This document shows positions 36,440-44,186 of a stretch of 64,000 nucleotides of DNA, piece after piece. Where the stretch lies: assembly GCF_000383955.1 (NCBI RefSeq), contig NZ_KB913013.1, positions 4,731,694 to 4,795,693 on the forward strand. Direction: 5' to 3'. The position numbers were made by a program, and so were the translations under genes. Numbering within the stretch: position 1 is the first letter of the stretch; the number at the start of each line of letters is the position of its first letter. The notes below the pieces were generated by a model that was given only the letters and a program-made list of their open reading frames with translations, searched no databases and was not told where the DNA came from. This DNA comes from Rudanella lutea DSM 19387 (GTDB lineage: Bacteria > Bacteroidota > Bacteroidia > Cytophagales > Spirosomataceae).

Positions 36440-38314
36440 ATGGCTAAAAGTAAAGCGTCTCATTCGTCTAATCCGGCCCAACCAGCCGGTGAAGCACTCA
36501 GCTGGCGAGACCGGTTTAGTGCGCTCAAAAACCTGCCAGCCTTTTTCCAGCTGGTGTGGCAAACCTCGCCGGGTCTGTTTCTGGGCAACGCTTTCGGGCG
36601 GTTGCTACGGGCGGCTATCCCGGCGGCTGCTTTGTATGTCGGCAAGCTGATTATCGACGAGGTGGTGCGGCTCATGGCGCAGGGCCCTAACCCCGACACC
36701 GCGTACCTCTGGCAACTGGTGGGGGCCGAGTTTGGCTTAGCGGTACTGGCTACGGCGCTGGGGCGGCTGGTATCGCTGCTCGACAGCCTGCTGGGCGATC
36801 TGTTTGCCAACCAAACGTCTATCCGGCTGATGGAACACGCGGCCTCGCTCGATCTGGAACAGTTTGAAGATGCCGCTTTTTACGATAAACTCGAACGCGC
36901 CCGCCGACAAACCACCGGCCGCACGGTGTTGCTGTCGCAGGTATTCGGGCAGGTGCAGGAAATCATTTCGGTGGCGTTTCTGGCGGCTGGTCTGGTGGTG
37001 TACAACCCCTGGCTCATTGGTCTGCTGGTGCTGGCCGTATTGCCCGCCTTTGCCGCCGACAATTACTTCAATCAGCGGAGTTACTCGCTCTCGCGCAACT
37101 GGACCCCCGAACGGCGCGAACTGGATTATCTGCGCTACGTGGGCGCGGCCGACGATACCGCTAAGGAGGTAAAGATTTTTGGCCTGTCGGGCTTCCTCAT
37201 CGATCGGTTCCGGACGTTGTCGTGGACGTATTACGTCAAAAATCGGGCGTTGGCCATTAGCCGGGCGGGCTGGGGTACAGTGCTGACGGCCTTAGGCACG
37301 GCAGGCTATTACGCGGCCTACGTCTGGATTATTGGCCGGGCTGTAGCCGGGCAGATTTCGCTCGGTGACCTGACGTTTCTGGCGGGGGCGTTTCGGCAGG
37401 TACGGGGTTCGCTGGAAAGCATTCTGTTGCAGTTCAGTGGCTTAACACAGGAGGCTCTCTATTTGCAGGACTTATTTGATTACTTCGCGATTCAACCCAA
37501 AATCCACTCGCCCAACGACCCCGCTGCCGGGGCACCGCTGCGGGTGCCGCAACCCATTCGGGAGGGGTTTGTGTTTGAGAACGTGGGTTTTCAGTATGCC
37601 AACGCCCCCGAACGCTGGGCGATCCGCAACCTGTCGTTTACGCTTCGGCCTGGTGAAAAGCTGGCCCTGGTGGGCGAAAATGGGGCCGGAAAGACTACGC
37701 TGGTTAAGCTGCTCGCCCGTTTGTACGACCCTTCAGAAGGGCGTATTCTGCTCGACGGCCGCGACCTGCGTGAGTACGACCTGGCTGACCTCCGGCGCAA
37801 CGTTGGGGTGATTTTTCAGGATTATGTCCGGTTCAAAATGTCGGCGGGCGTCAATATTGCGGTGGGCGATATCGACGAGCGGACCAATCAACCCCGGATC
37901 GAGTCATCGGCGCAACGGAGCCTGGCCGATTCGGTGATTGCCAAGCTACCGGCCGGGTACGATCAGCAACTGGGTCGCTCGTTCAACAAAGGGGTTGAGT
38001 TGTCGGGGGGCGAGTGGCAGAAAGTGGCGCTGGCTCGGGCTTACATGCGCGATGCCCAGCTGATTATTCTCGACGAACCTACCGCTGCCCTCGACGCCCG
38101 CGCCGAATACGAGGTGTTTCAACGATTTGCGGGCCTCACAGAAGGCAAAAGCTCGGTGATTATCTCGCACCGGTTCAGCACCGTCCGGATGGCCGATCGT
38201 ATTCTGGTGCTCGAAGGTGGCCGCCTGATCGAGCTGGGCTCCCATACCGAGTTGCTGGCACAGGGTGGCCGCTACGCCGAACTGTTTCAGCTTCAGGCAA
38301 GGGGGTATCAATAG
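36440..38314 (+). CDS. ABC exporter, permease-ATPase protein
   Basis: 624 residues: an N-terminal transmembrane domain (helices from about residue 50 to 330) and a C-terminal ATPase with Walker A GENGAGKTTLVK, signature LSGGEWQKVALARA, Walker B LIILDEPTAALD with the catalytic Glu, and H-loop ISHRFST. The GGEWQ signature variant is common in exporters near peptide or antibiotic loci, but nothing nearby suggests a cargo. ATG 36440 is chosen over TTG 36434. The gene is followed by a purine/pyrimidine-rich spacer and a small darcynin-like gene, which may be co-transcribed. Confidence 0.92.
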   Translation: MAKSKASHSSNPAQPAGEALSWRDRFSALKNLPAFFQLVWQTSPGLFLGNAFGRLLRAAIPAAALYVGKLIIDEVVRLMAQGPNPDTAYLWQLVGAEFGLAVLATALGRLVSLLDSLLGDLFANQTSIRLMEHAASLDLEQFEDAAFYDKLERARRQTTGRTVLLSQVFGQVQEIISVAFLAAGLVVYNPWLIGLLVLAVLPAFAADNYFNQRSYSLSRNWTPERRELDYLRYVGAADDTAKEVKIFGLSGFLIDRFRTLSWTYYVKNRALAISRAGWGTVLTALGTAGYYAAYVWIIGRAVAGQISLGDLTFLAGAFRQVRGSLESILLQFSGLTQEALYLQDLFDYFAIQPKIHSPNDPAAGAPLRVPQPIREGFVFENVGFQYANAPERWAIRNLSFTLRPGEKLALVGENGAGKTTLVKLLARLYDPSEGRILLDGRDLREYDLADLRRNVGVIFQDYVRFKMSAGVNIAVGDIDERTNQPRIESSAQRSLADSVIAKLPAGYDQQLGRSFNKGVELSGGEWQKVALARAYMRDAQLIILDEPTAALDARAEYEVFQRFAGLTEGKSSVIISHRFSTVRMADRILVLEGGRLIELGSHTELLAQGGRYAELFQLQARGYQ

Positions 38315-38432
38315 GAAAAGGAGGAAGGGAGGAAAGGAGAGAGGGAACAAGAAACGAGATGATTTGAGTTATGGCTTCGACTTTCTTTTTTCTTTTCTTC
38401 CCTTTTCCTTTCTCCCTTTTCCCTCCTTTCCC
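38313..38432. repeat. Polypurine/polypyrimidine inverted stretch
   Basis: A purine-only-rich tract (AGGAAAAGGAGGAAGGGAGG) is followed about 25 nt after its end by a matching pyrimidine tract (CTTTTCTTCCCTTTTCC...CCCTCCTTTCCC). Together they can form a long imperfect hairpin ending at the ATG of the next gene. Confidence 0.65.
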
Positions 38433-38759
38433 ATGTACACCATCTTTGTTTTGTATCAGGCATTACCGGCCTGGTTGGCGCTATCCCGGAGTCAGCGCGA
38501 GGCTTTTTTCGACCGAAAAACTACCCCCCTTTTTGCCCGTTTCGAACAGGAAGTACAGGTGCGCCTATTCGACGCCGAAGCGTTTCATGCCCGGTTCTCC
38601 GATGTGATGATGATCTCCTGCAACGACCTCAATCAGTATTACGTGTTTATGGAGGCCCTGCGCGACACCGAATTGTTCAGTAAGCCGTATATCGAGGTAA
38701 AAGAGGTGATTGTAACCCGCGAGAACGGGTTCAAGCCGTTTGGGAAAGTTGGCGGTTGA
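38433..38759 (+). CDS. Darcynin-like small protein
   Basis: 108 residues. The pattern MYTIFVLYQALPAWLALSRS, FDAEAFHARFSD and LRDTELFSKPYIEVKEVIV fits my recollection of the darcynin family, a small ferredoxin-like alpha/beta protein of unknown function. It is probably cytoplasmic, as no signal is seen. The upstream frame is open to 38265, but that part translates the purine/pyrimidine repeat, so ATG 38433 is taken. It converges with the lipoprotein gene at 35 nt. Confidence 0.72.
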   Translation: MYTIFVLYQALPAWLALSRSQREAFFDRKTTPLFARFEQEVQVRLFDAEAFHARFSDVMMISCNDLNQYYVFMEALRDTELFSKPYIEVKEVIVTRENGFKPFGKVGG

Positions 38760-38794
38760 GAGCATTCCCCCGGTTACCTGGTTTTGACGGAGTC

Positions 38795-39334
38795 TTAGCG
38801 TGCCCAGGTTGGGGCAGGGGTCGCGGGGTTGAATAGCTCGTCGAGGTAGTAAGCTCGGCGGGGTCGCTTGTCGCATACGGGTTCACCGATAGGGTAGCGG
38901 CAAACGGCATACACCGTAATGTCGTCGGAGTTCATCAGGCTGGCATACGCACCATTCGGAAACCGGTCGTCGCGGTGATCGCGTTTGAGCCAGCAATGCC
39001 CCAACTCGTGGAAAACGAGCGCTTCGCGTTCGGCGGCACTCGCATTTTTCCAGCATAAATCCTCCATTTTGATCGTAATCCGGGGTGTTTGACCGGCGGC
39101 AAGGGTGCATTGCGCACAGGCATCGGCCCGGTTGGGTTGGCCAAATGTGATAATCAGGTTGTCGGAGGGGAGGGTTTGTCCGTAGGTCTGAGCAACCTCG
39201 CGGAAGGCCTTCACGTACGGTTCTACCTCGGCCGGTACGCTGTATTGTTTGGGCTCGGGGGCAGGCTCCCGGCGGGGTTGGCAGCTCAGTACACCTAAAA
39301 GAGCCAGAATGGCAAGGGCGTTGGAACGGGACAT
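38795..39334 (-). CDS. Lipoprotein with HExxH metalloprotease-like site
   Basis: 179 residues. A lipoprotein signal (LAILALLGVLSCQP, Cys about residue 18) is followed by a Pro-rich spacer and a domain containing FHELGHCWLKRDHRDD, an HExxH site with a further His seven residues on. It may be an outer-membrane-anchored zinc protease. A CAQC pair and further cysteines could form disulfides. The family is not recognised and activity is inferred from the HExxH motif alone. It lies 39 nt downstream of the MFS gene on the same strand, so the two may be co-transcribed. Confidence 0.7.
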   Translation of the reverse strand: MSRSNALAILALLGVLSCQPRREPAPEPKQYSVPAEVEPYVKAFREVAQTYGQTLPSDNLIITFGQPNRADACAQCTLAAGQTPRITIKMEDLCWKNASAAEREALVFHELGHCWLKRDHRDDRFPNGAYASLMNSDDITVYAVCRYPIGEPVCDKRPRRAYYLDELFNPATPAPTWAR

Positions 39335-39373
39335 GGGCAGTTGATAAAAGGCTTCTTTTGACTCGGGTGGACG

Positions 39374-40609
39374 TCAGGCAGCGCCATGACTTCGCATACT
39401 TTCGCGGCCCCGCACCCGCCACGCGAGCCAGGCCACAACGCCCAGGCAAGCCGCAAACCACCCAAACGGCAGCCGCAGATCGAGCAGCGACAAGCCACCA
39501 AAAACGAGTGTAGTGGCAAAACTCGCCAATCCCTGCAAAGCCTGATTGAGGCCAAATACTTCGCCCCGGTCGGCATCGGTGGTGCGTTGGGCCATAAGCC
39601 CTTCAATCAAGCCCTGAATGAGCGAAATAGTCAGGCAGTCGACCGTTACCAGCACATAAAGACTCACCCGCGACGTACCTACCAGTCCGTAATCCGCCAG
39701 AACCGGTATCGATAGGGCTGCCAGCCAGAATATGGTCCGCGCCTGCGGAATCCGGTCGGCGAGGTAAGTGTAAAACACAAAGCTGATAACCACGCTCAGC
39801 GCCCCGAAATACATGAAAAAATAAGAGATGTCGCGGGCATCCATCTGCAGCGGGCCAAAGCTGGCAAACGTGACAAAATAGAAGTAATACCCAATGCCTA
39901 AGGTCAGTGCCAACTGCATCAGCACGAGCTGCTTAAGGCCGGGAGCCTGCCGGTCTTTCTCCAGGAGCCGACGCCAGAGGGTCGTTACGTTGAGTGCTTG
40001 AATCAGTTCCTTTTTCAATTCGCCCGCCGAAACCGCCGACGTGCCCGGCCGGGTTTCGCGTAGTAGCAGACTCAGCCCCACATTGAGCCCCGACAGCGTG
40101 ACGGCCATGATTACCACGACCGGGGCCTGATGGCCGGGTTGGGCGTCGAGCAACGTAAGCAACAGCCCCGACACCGCCGGGCCAATCACAAACCCGAGCG
40201 AGATAATGGAGCCCTCGATACCGAGGTTTTTGAAGAGCTGCTCTTTGGGCGAAATATCGGTGATGGCCGAGCGGACAGTCGCATACATGCCGTTGGTAAG
40301 TCCGTCGCTGACCCGGTTGGCCAGAAAAGCACCGAGCCGGAGCGGAAAAAGCAGGCTATTTGCCAGCAGCGTACCCACAGCTGAGAGAATGAAAATCGGT
40401 CGGCGACCGTATCCGTCGGAGAGTTTACCCAGCAGGGGTGCCGAAAACAGCTGCATACCCAAAAATAACCCCGTACCGGCCGCTAGCCACAGTTGGGGTC
40501 GGGTAGTGGTTCGGACGAACTCGGGCAGGATAGGGCCAATGGCTGAGCCAACCACAACGTCGATAAAAATAATGGCGTAGATCAGGAGCAGTCGGCGGTC
40601 GGTCAGCAT
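39374..40609 (-). CDS. MFS exporter, TetA-like
   Basis: 411 residues with twelve hydrophobic helices. The cytoplasmic loop 2-3 motif A reads GKLSDGYGRRP, and IGPAVSGLLL resembles antiporter motif C, as in TetA-type drug/H+ antiporters. The substrate is unknown; it may be a drug or metabolite. The ATG at 40609 gives a short N-terminus (MLTDRRLLLIYAIIFIDVV), normal for the family. A palindromic repeat (copy 3) lies about 85 nt upstream, and the lipoprotein gene follows downstream. Confidence 0.88.
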   Translation of the reverse strand: MLTDRRLLLIYAIIFIDVVVGSAIGPILPEFVRTTTRPQLWLAAGTGLFLGMQLFSAPLLGKLSDGYGRRPIFILSAVGTLLANSLLFPLRLGAFLANRVSDGLTNGMYATVRSAITDISPKEQLFKNLGIEGSIISLGFVIGPAVSGLLLTLLDAQPGHQAPVVVIMAVTLSGLNVGLSLLLRETRPGTSAVSAGELKKELIQALNVTTLWRRLLEKDRQAPGLKQLVLMQLALTLGIGYYFYFVTFASFGPLQMDARDISYFFMYFGALSVVISFVFYTYLADRIPQARTIFWLAALSIPVLADYGLVGTSRVSLYVLVTVDCLTISLIQGLIEGLMAQRTTDADRGEVFGLNQALQGLASFATTLVFGGLSLLDLRLPFGWFAACLGVVAWLAWRVRGRESMRSHGAA

Positions 40610-40693
40610 AGGGCACGAAGTTACCGCCCTGTGGCTTATCCGCAGTGCTGGAGGGTCTGTTTTTGTGAGGCCGTCGGAATAATGAACAGTGCT

Positions 40694-40808
40694 CAGTACT
40701 GGACATTAGATGTTGGACATTAGACGTTAGACCTCCTTATCTAAAGGTATTAAGTCTAATGTCCAGTGTCTGAATGTCCAGTGTCTGAAGTCCGAATGTC
40801 CAGTACTG
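40694..40808. repeat. CAGTACTGGACATT palindromic repeat, copy 3
   Basis: The longest and best-formed copy (115 nt), bounded by CAGTACTGGACATTAGATG and GAATGTCCAGTACTG. The centre is TATCTAAAGGTATTAAG. The right arm contains an internal duplication of AATGTCCAGTGTCTGA. Confidence 0.9.
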
Positions 40809-40826
40809 AATATGCTTTTTACATTC

Positions 40827-40946
40827 TTATATCCGGTGCAGAATCGACCAGAAGAAAAACAGCAGGCCGCAGAGCCAAATAAGGGCTAAACTTCCGAAAA
40901 ATAGCTTGAGCGCGTCAGGAACCGGCGAAACAGGATACTTTTTCAT
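40827..40946 (-). CDS. 39-residue single-helix membrane peptide
   Basis: A short ORF on the minus strand encoding MKKYPVSPVPDALKLFFGSL followed by ALIWLCGLLFFFWSILHRI. It has a positive N-terminus, one transmembrane helix (about residues 17-36) and a short basic tail, so it looks like a real small membrane protein. It has no recognised family. It lies alone between repeat copy 3 and a gene-free stretch. The codon series is clean with a TAA stop; conservation in relatives would confirm it. Confidence 0.55.
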   Translation of the reverse strand: MKKYPVSPVPDALKLFFGSLALIWLCGLLFFFWSILHRI

Positions 40947-41419
40947 ACGGTGTGGATTTATGGCTAAATAAATACGTTTCGAAAACCTGACTTACTTCAG
41001 GCCGCCGGAGTAAGCCCGGATGGGCTTACCCGACGATCCCGGAGCACTTCGTTTTTGGATAGAGGAAGGTTCTTGGTACTCAGAAAAGGGTAAGGGTTTA
41101 TGAGTCAGGTAATTCGGGTGTGGCTTGTGGGAGATTGGTAATCCCCACCGGTAAGGGTGGTAAAGGAGGGTGTGGACAGAAACAAACAAGATGGTGTGGA
41201 CAGAGTCGGATCCGCTGGAGAGCTTTGTTCGCCATCTGAACGATACAAAGTTGGTTGATTGGCGGGGCGTAGGAACCGACAGAAACGCCCAAATCCGAAA
41301 ACAGGTGTTTGAGCGGGCTTATGGGGCGTATTTATGCGTATTTTGCTAAAACAGGTGTTTTTACGGGTACTTAACCCGTACTTAGTCCAGTTTTTTGTCC
41401 ATTGACCCTACTTTCAATC
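40947..41419. other. Gene-free stretch with a duplicated palindromic motif
   Basis: About 470 nt without a supported gene. A minus-strand frame at 40992-41189 starts at TTG and has low-complexity content. The motif AAAACAGGTGTTT occurs twice, at 41298-41310 and 41348-41360 (50-nt period), upstream of the next gene. A GGGCTTAC/GTAAGCCC inversion lies near 41011-41030. Confidence 0.45.
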
Positions 41420-41890
41420 ATGCACTCAGCTCCGAAGGCCCCTGATCATCAGGAACCGTTTGCGATTCCGCTCGAAACCGCTCAGCAATACGCCGAAAAC
41501 TGGATTGGGGCCGATCCCCGAAAAGACCCGAATCTGAGCCCGACTGATATGCGCGCTTTTCTGGTCCGTAAAAAGGAGTTTATCGAAATTCTGAGTCAGT
41601 ACGATACCGAGTATATCCGCATGTACGTAGGGCGCAAGCCAGTTGCGGAGGCCCCTGGCTCACTGGAGGCCTGCCTGGTGCTGGTGTCGGCAGCCCGCCG
41701 GGGCGATGTTCAGCCCGATGTGCAGGATAAGAATCCTGACGATATTATTGATCTGATCGGGACCGTAGAAACCGAGCGCAGACTGTCGGAAGAAAACTAC
41801 TACGTATTCGACTTTTCATCCCTGTGCCCACCCAACTGCGATCCCGAAAGTCCCTTGTTTGTGGGGCCGCCGGGCGCGGGTTGCCGGTAA
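41420..41890 (+). CDS. Hypothetical protein, 156 residues
   Basis: I do not recognise this protein. It is soluble in character with no signal peptide. The middle has helical, charged segments (DMRAFLVRKKEFIEILSQYDTEYIRMYVG), and the C-terminus has three cysteines in SLCPPNCDPESP...GAGCR, which could bind a metal. The N-terminal region (ETAQQYAENWIGADP) recalls small orphan proteins of Cytophagales. ATG 41420 is preferred over TTG 41402. Repeat copy 4 begins 15 nt after the stop. It is the only gene between the MFS exporter and the two-component cluster. Confidence 0.7.
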   Translation: MHSAPKAPDHQEPFAIPLETAQQYAENWIGADPRKDPNLSPTDMRAFLVRKKEFIEILSQYDTEYIRMYVGRKPVAEAPGSLEACLVLVSAARRGDVQPDVQDKNPDDIIDLIGTVETERRLSEENYYVFDFSSLCPPNCDPESPLFVGPPGAGCR

Positions 41891-41904
41891 GTATAAAGTA
41901 GTCT

Positions 41905-41988
41905 CAGTACTGGACATTAGACGTTAGACCTTCCTATCTAAAGGTAGTAAGTCTAGCGTCCAGTGCCTGAAGTTCGAAGGTCCAGTAC
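41905..41988. repeat. CAGTACTGGACATT palindromic repeat, copy 4
   Basis: 84 nt, bounded by CAGTACTGGACATTAGACG and GGTCCAGTAC, with the central TATCTAAAGGTAGTAAG shared with copy 3. It sits between the hypothetical gene and the 7-TM gene. Confidence 0.87.
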
Positions 41989-42027
41989 AGTTTTGGTTTT
42001 TGTTAATCCGTTAATTTGAAGGTGTTT

Positions 42028-42696
42028 ATGGGTGAAACGTTTACGTATTGGTTTCTTAAGTACGGAAGTGCTCTGCTCGGTATTTCAACATTGGTGCTTT
42101 TGCTGCGGTGGCGCACACTGAGCCCCGGTTTACGTTCCATCAGCCTGTTTATTGCAACGGCAACTCTGGGCGAAATCATCTCGAAAGTCACATCGCGCTA
42201 CCTGCACATCAATAACCTGGCCCTGTTTCATGGGTACACCTTCATCGAGTTCAATGCCATTGCGCTATTTTACCGGCAGGTATTCGGTTCCTTTGTGCCG
42301 CGTTGGCTCATTCCCGCCGTAATGGTGTTCTTTTCGGGGTTTGCCATCATCAACACGCTGTACATTCAGGTGGTAACGGGTATTCACACCTACACGCTCG
42401 TACTGGAGTGTCTGCTCGTGATCGGGATGGCGCTCCTGGCGTACTACCAGATGCTGGCCGAACTCCGCACAACCCGGCTCGAAACGTCGCCCGTGTTCTG
42501 GATCAATACGGGTTTCCTGCTGTACTTCGCCGGGGTACTGTTCCTGTTTATGCTCCGTAATGCCTTCATCAAATCGGCGGGTTCGTCGTTTGTGCTGCTG
42601 TCAAACTACCTTCACGTCGGTGTGATCATCTTACTGCACATTTTTATCAGCATTGGTTTATGGCTCAGTCCCAGGAGTCGGTTGATCTCATATTGA
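42028..42696 (+). CDS. 7-TM membrane protein coupled to a histidine kinase
   Basis: 222 residues with about seven hydrophobic helices spread over the whole length (first GSALLGISTLVLLL, last VGVIILLHIFISIGLWL) and no soluble domain. Its 3' end overlaps the start of the histidine kinase gene by 37 nt, so translation is likely coupled. It is probably the membrane sensor or a signal-receiving partner of that kinase; this is inferred from arrangement, not from a known family. ATG 42028 is chosen over TTG 42016. Confidence 0.75.
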   Translation: MGETFTYWFLKYGSALLGISTLVLLLRWRTLSPGLRSISLFIATATLGEIISKVTSRYLHINNLALFHGYTFIEFNAIALFYRQVFGSFVPRWLIPAVMVFFSGFAIINTLYIQVVTGIHTYTLVLECLLVIGMALLAYYQMLAELRTTRLETSPVFWINTGFLLYFAGVLFLFMLRNAFIKSAGSSFVLLSNYLHVGVIILLHIFISIGLWLSPRSRLISY

Positions 42697-43475
42697 TATT
42701 GGTGGGTGGGTCGGCGGCCATGATTCTGTTGGTCGTGGGCGTGGTCGGATTCATTCTGCTGTACCAGAAACGCATTGTGGAGCAGGAGTTGCTAGTGAAA
42801 CAGATGGAGCTGAACTACCAGCAGGCGGTAGTGTACCAAACCCTCGATGCCGTGGAAGACGAGCGCAAGCGGGTTGCCCGTGACCTGCACGACGAAGTCG
42901 GCGCGGCTCTGTCGGCCATGCGGTTGCTGGTGGGGCAGATTGGCCAAACGGCCGCGCCCGGCACCCCCCCCGCCGAGTTGAGCGGCAAAGTGAAAGGAGT
43001 TATCGACAATACGATCGACAACGTTCGACGCATCTCGAACGATCTGTTGCCGCAGGGGCTCAATGAATTGGGACTGGCCTACGCTCTGGAGGGGCTTTGC
43101 GAAACGGCCATGAATCTCGTGGATGTGGATATTCGACTGACGGTAGACGAAGAGATAGCTGTAGAAACGCGTACCAGCCTTATTCTGTACCGGTTGGTGC
43201 AGGAGTTGCTCAACAATGCCGTGAAACACGCTGAGGCTACTGAGCTGAACCTGCAACTGAGCCAACAGGCCGATGGGCTCCTGCTCGAGTATAACGACAA
43301 CGGCAAAGGGTTCGACTTTTCGACGGCGTACCAGAAGAAAAGCCTCGGTCTGAAAAACATCGAAACCCGCGCCCAGATGCTCAACGGATCGGCTACGTTT
43401 GTGACCCGGCCGGGTGCAGGCCTGCACGTAACGGTCCGTATTCCTCAGCCAACTGCACTTTCATCAACGCTATGA
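42660..43475 (+). CDS. Sensor histidine kinase, HisKA_3 (NarX/DesK type)
   Basis: 271 residues: one N-terminal transmembrane helix (about 9-35), a short coiled coil, the dimerisation/phospho-acceptor motif ERKRVARDLHDEVGAALSAM with His77, and a HATPase_c domain (N box VQELLNNAVKHAEA, G1 YNDNGKGFDF, G2 region KSLGLKNIETRA). There is almost no extracytoplasmic domain, so sensing probably comes from the overlapping 7-TM protein. The stop overlaps the start of the response regulator gene (ATGA), its evident partner. Confidence 0.92.
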   Translation: MAQSQESVDLILILVGGSAAMILLVVGVVGFILLYQKRIVEQELLVKQMELNYQQAVVYQTLDAVEDERKRVARDLHDEVGAALSAMRLLVGQIGQTAAPGTPPAELSGKVKGVIDNTIDNVRRISNDLLPQGLNELGLAYALEGLCETAMNLVDVDIRLTVDEEIAVETRTSLILYRLVQELLNNAVKHAEATELNLQLSQQADGLLLEYNDNGKGFDFSTAYQKKSLGLKNIETRAQMLNGSATFVTRPGAGLHVTVRIPQPTALSSTL

Positions 43476-44146
43476 AACCCATTCATGTAGCCATTGCCGA
43501 CGATCAGGTGCTCTTCAGAAAGGGCATGGTTTCGATCATCAATGATTTTCAGGACATTCGGGTCGTGCTCGAAGCCGACAACGGCCGGGCTTTGCTCGAC
43601 GGCCTCGCTACGGCCGACCCCCAGCCCGAGGTGGTGCTGCTCGACCTGTCGATGCCGGAACTAAACGGCGTAGAAACCACCAAACTACTGCACAAACAGT
43701 ACCCCGATATTCGGGTCATTATTCTGTCCGTTTACAGCGAAGACCGGTTTGTAACACACCTGATGGACTTGGGCGTGAGTGCGTATCTGTTCAAAAATGT
43801 GGAGCCGGCCGAGGTGGAGCGGGCTATACGGACGGTGGTCGAAAAAGACGTGTACTTCAACGAAGCGTTCTTGTCGGCCATGCGTAACCGGCTCAATACC
43901 CGCAAGCCCCGGCGGTTGCTGACCGATGATTTGCCCGCTACCCTGACGGCCCGCGAACTGGAGGTGCTAAACCTCATTTGCCAGCAGCAAACGGCCCCCG
44001 AAATAGCCGAAAAGCTGTGTGTCAGCATTCGTACCATCGACGGGCACCGGGCCAGTTTGCTCGAAAAAACCGGTGCGCGCAATACGGCCGGATTGGTGTT
44101 GTTTGCTATTAAAAACAACCTGGTCGACCCCTCCATCCTGCTGTAA
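43472..44146 (+). CDS. LuxR/NarL-type response regulator
   Basis: 224 residues. The receiver domain has the acidic pair ADD (residues 9-11), the phospho-accepting Asp58 in VVLLDLSMPELNG, and the conserved Lys in FKNVEPAEV. A C-terminal LuxR helix-turn-helix follows (LTARELEVLNLICQQQTAPEIAEKLCVSIRTIDGHRASLLEK). It is the partner of the preceding kinase, with a 4-nt gene overlap. Target genes are unknown; the bestrophin gene follows after 40 nt and could be one. Confidence 0.94.
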   Translation: MKPIHVAIADDQVLFRKGMVSIINDFQDIRVVLEADNGRALLDGLATADPQPEVVLLDLSMPELNGVETTKLLHKQYPDIRVIILSVYSEDRFVTHLMDLGVSAYLFKNVEPAEVERAIRTVVEKDVYFNEAFLSAMRNRLNTRKPRRLLTDDLPATLTARELEVLNLICQQQTAPEIAEKLCVSIRTIDGHRASLLEKTGARNTAGLVLFAIKNNLVDPSILL

Positions 44147-44186
44147 AAAAACGCCCGTATGTTGGGGAAATTGAGCGGGATGGTTC

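Noticed and set aside
38265-38432. Longer N-terminus of the darcynin-like protein
   Set aside because: It overlaps the ABC gene and translates the purine/pyrimidine repeat.
40992-41189. 65-residue minus-strand open frame
   Set aside because: TTG start, Pro/Ser/His-rich low-complexity content and no support as a gene.
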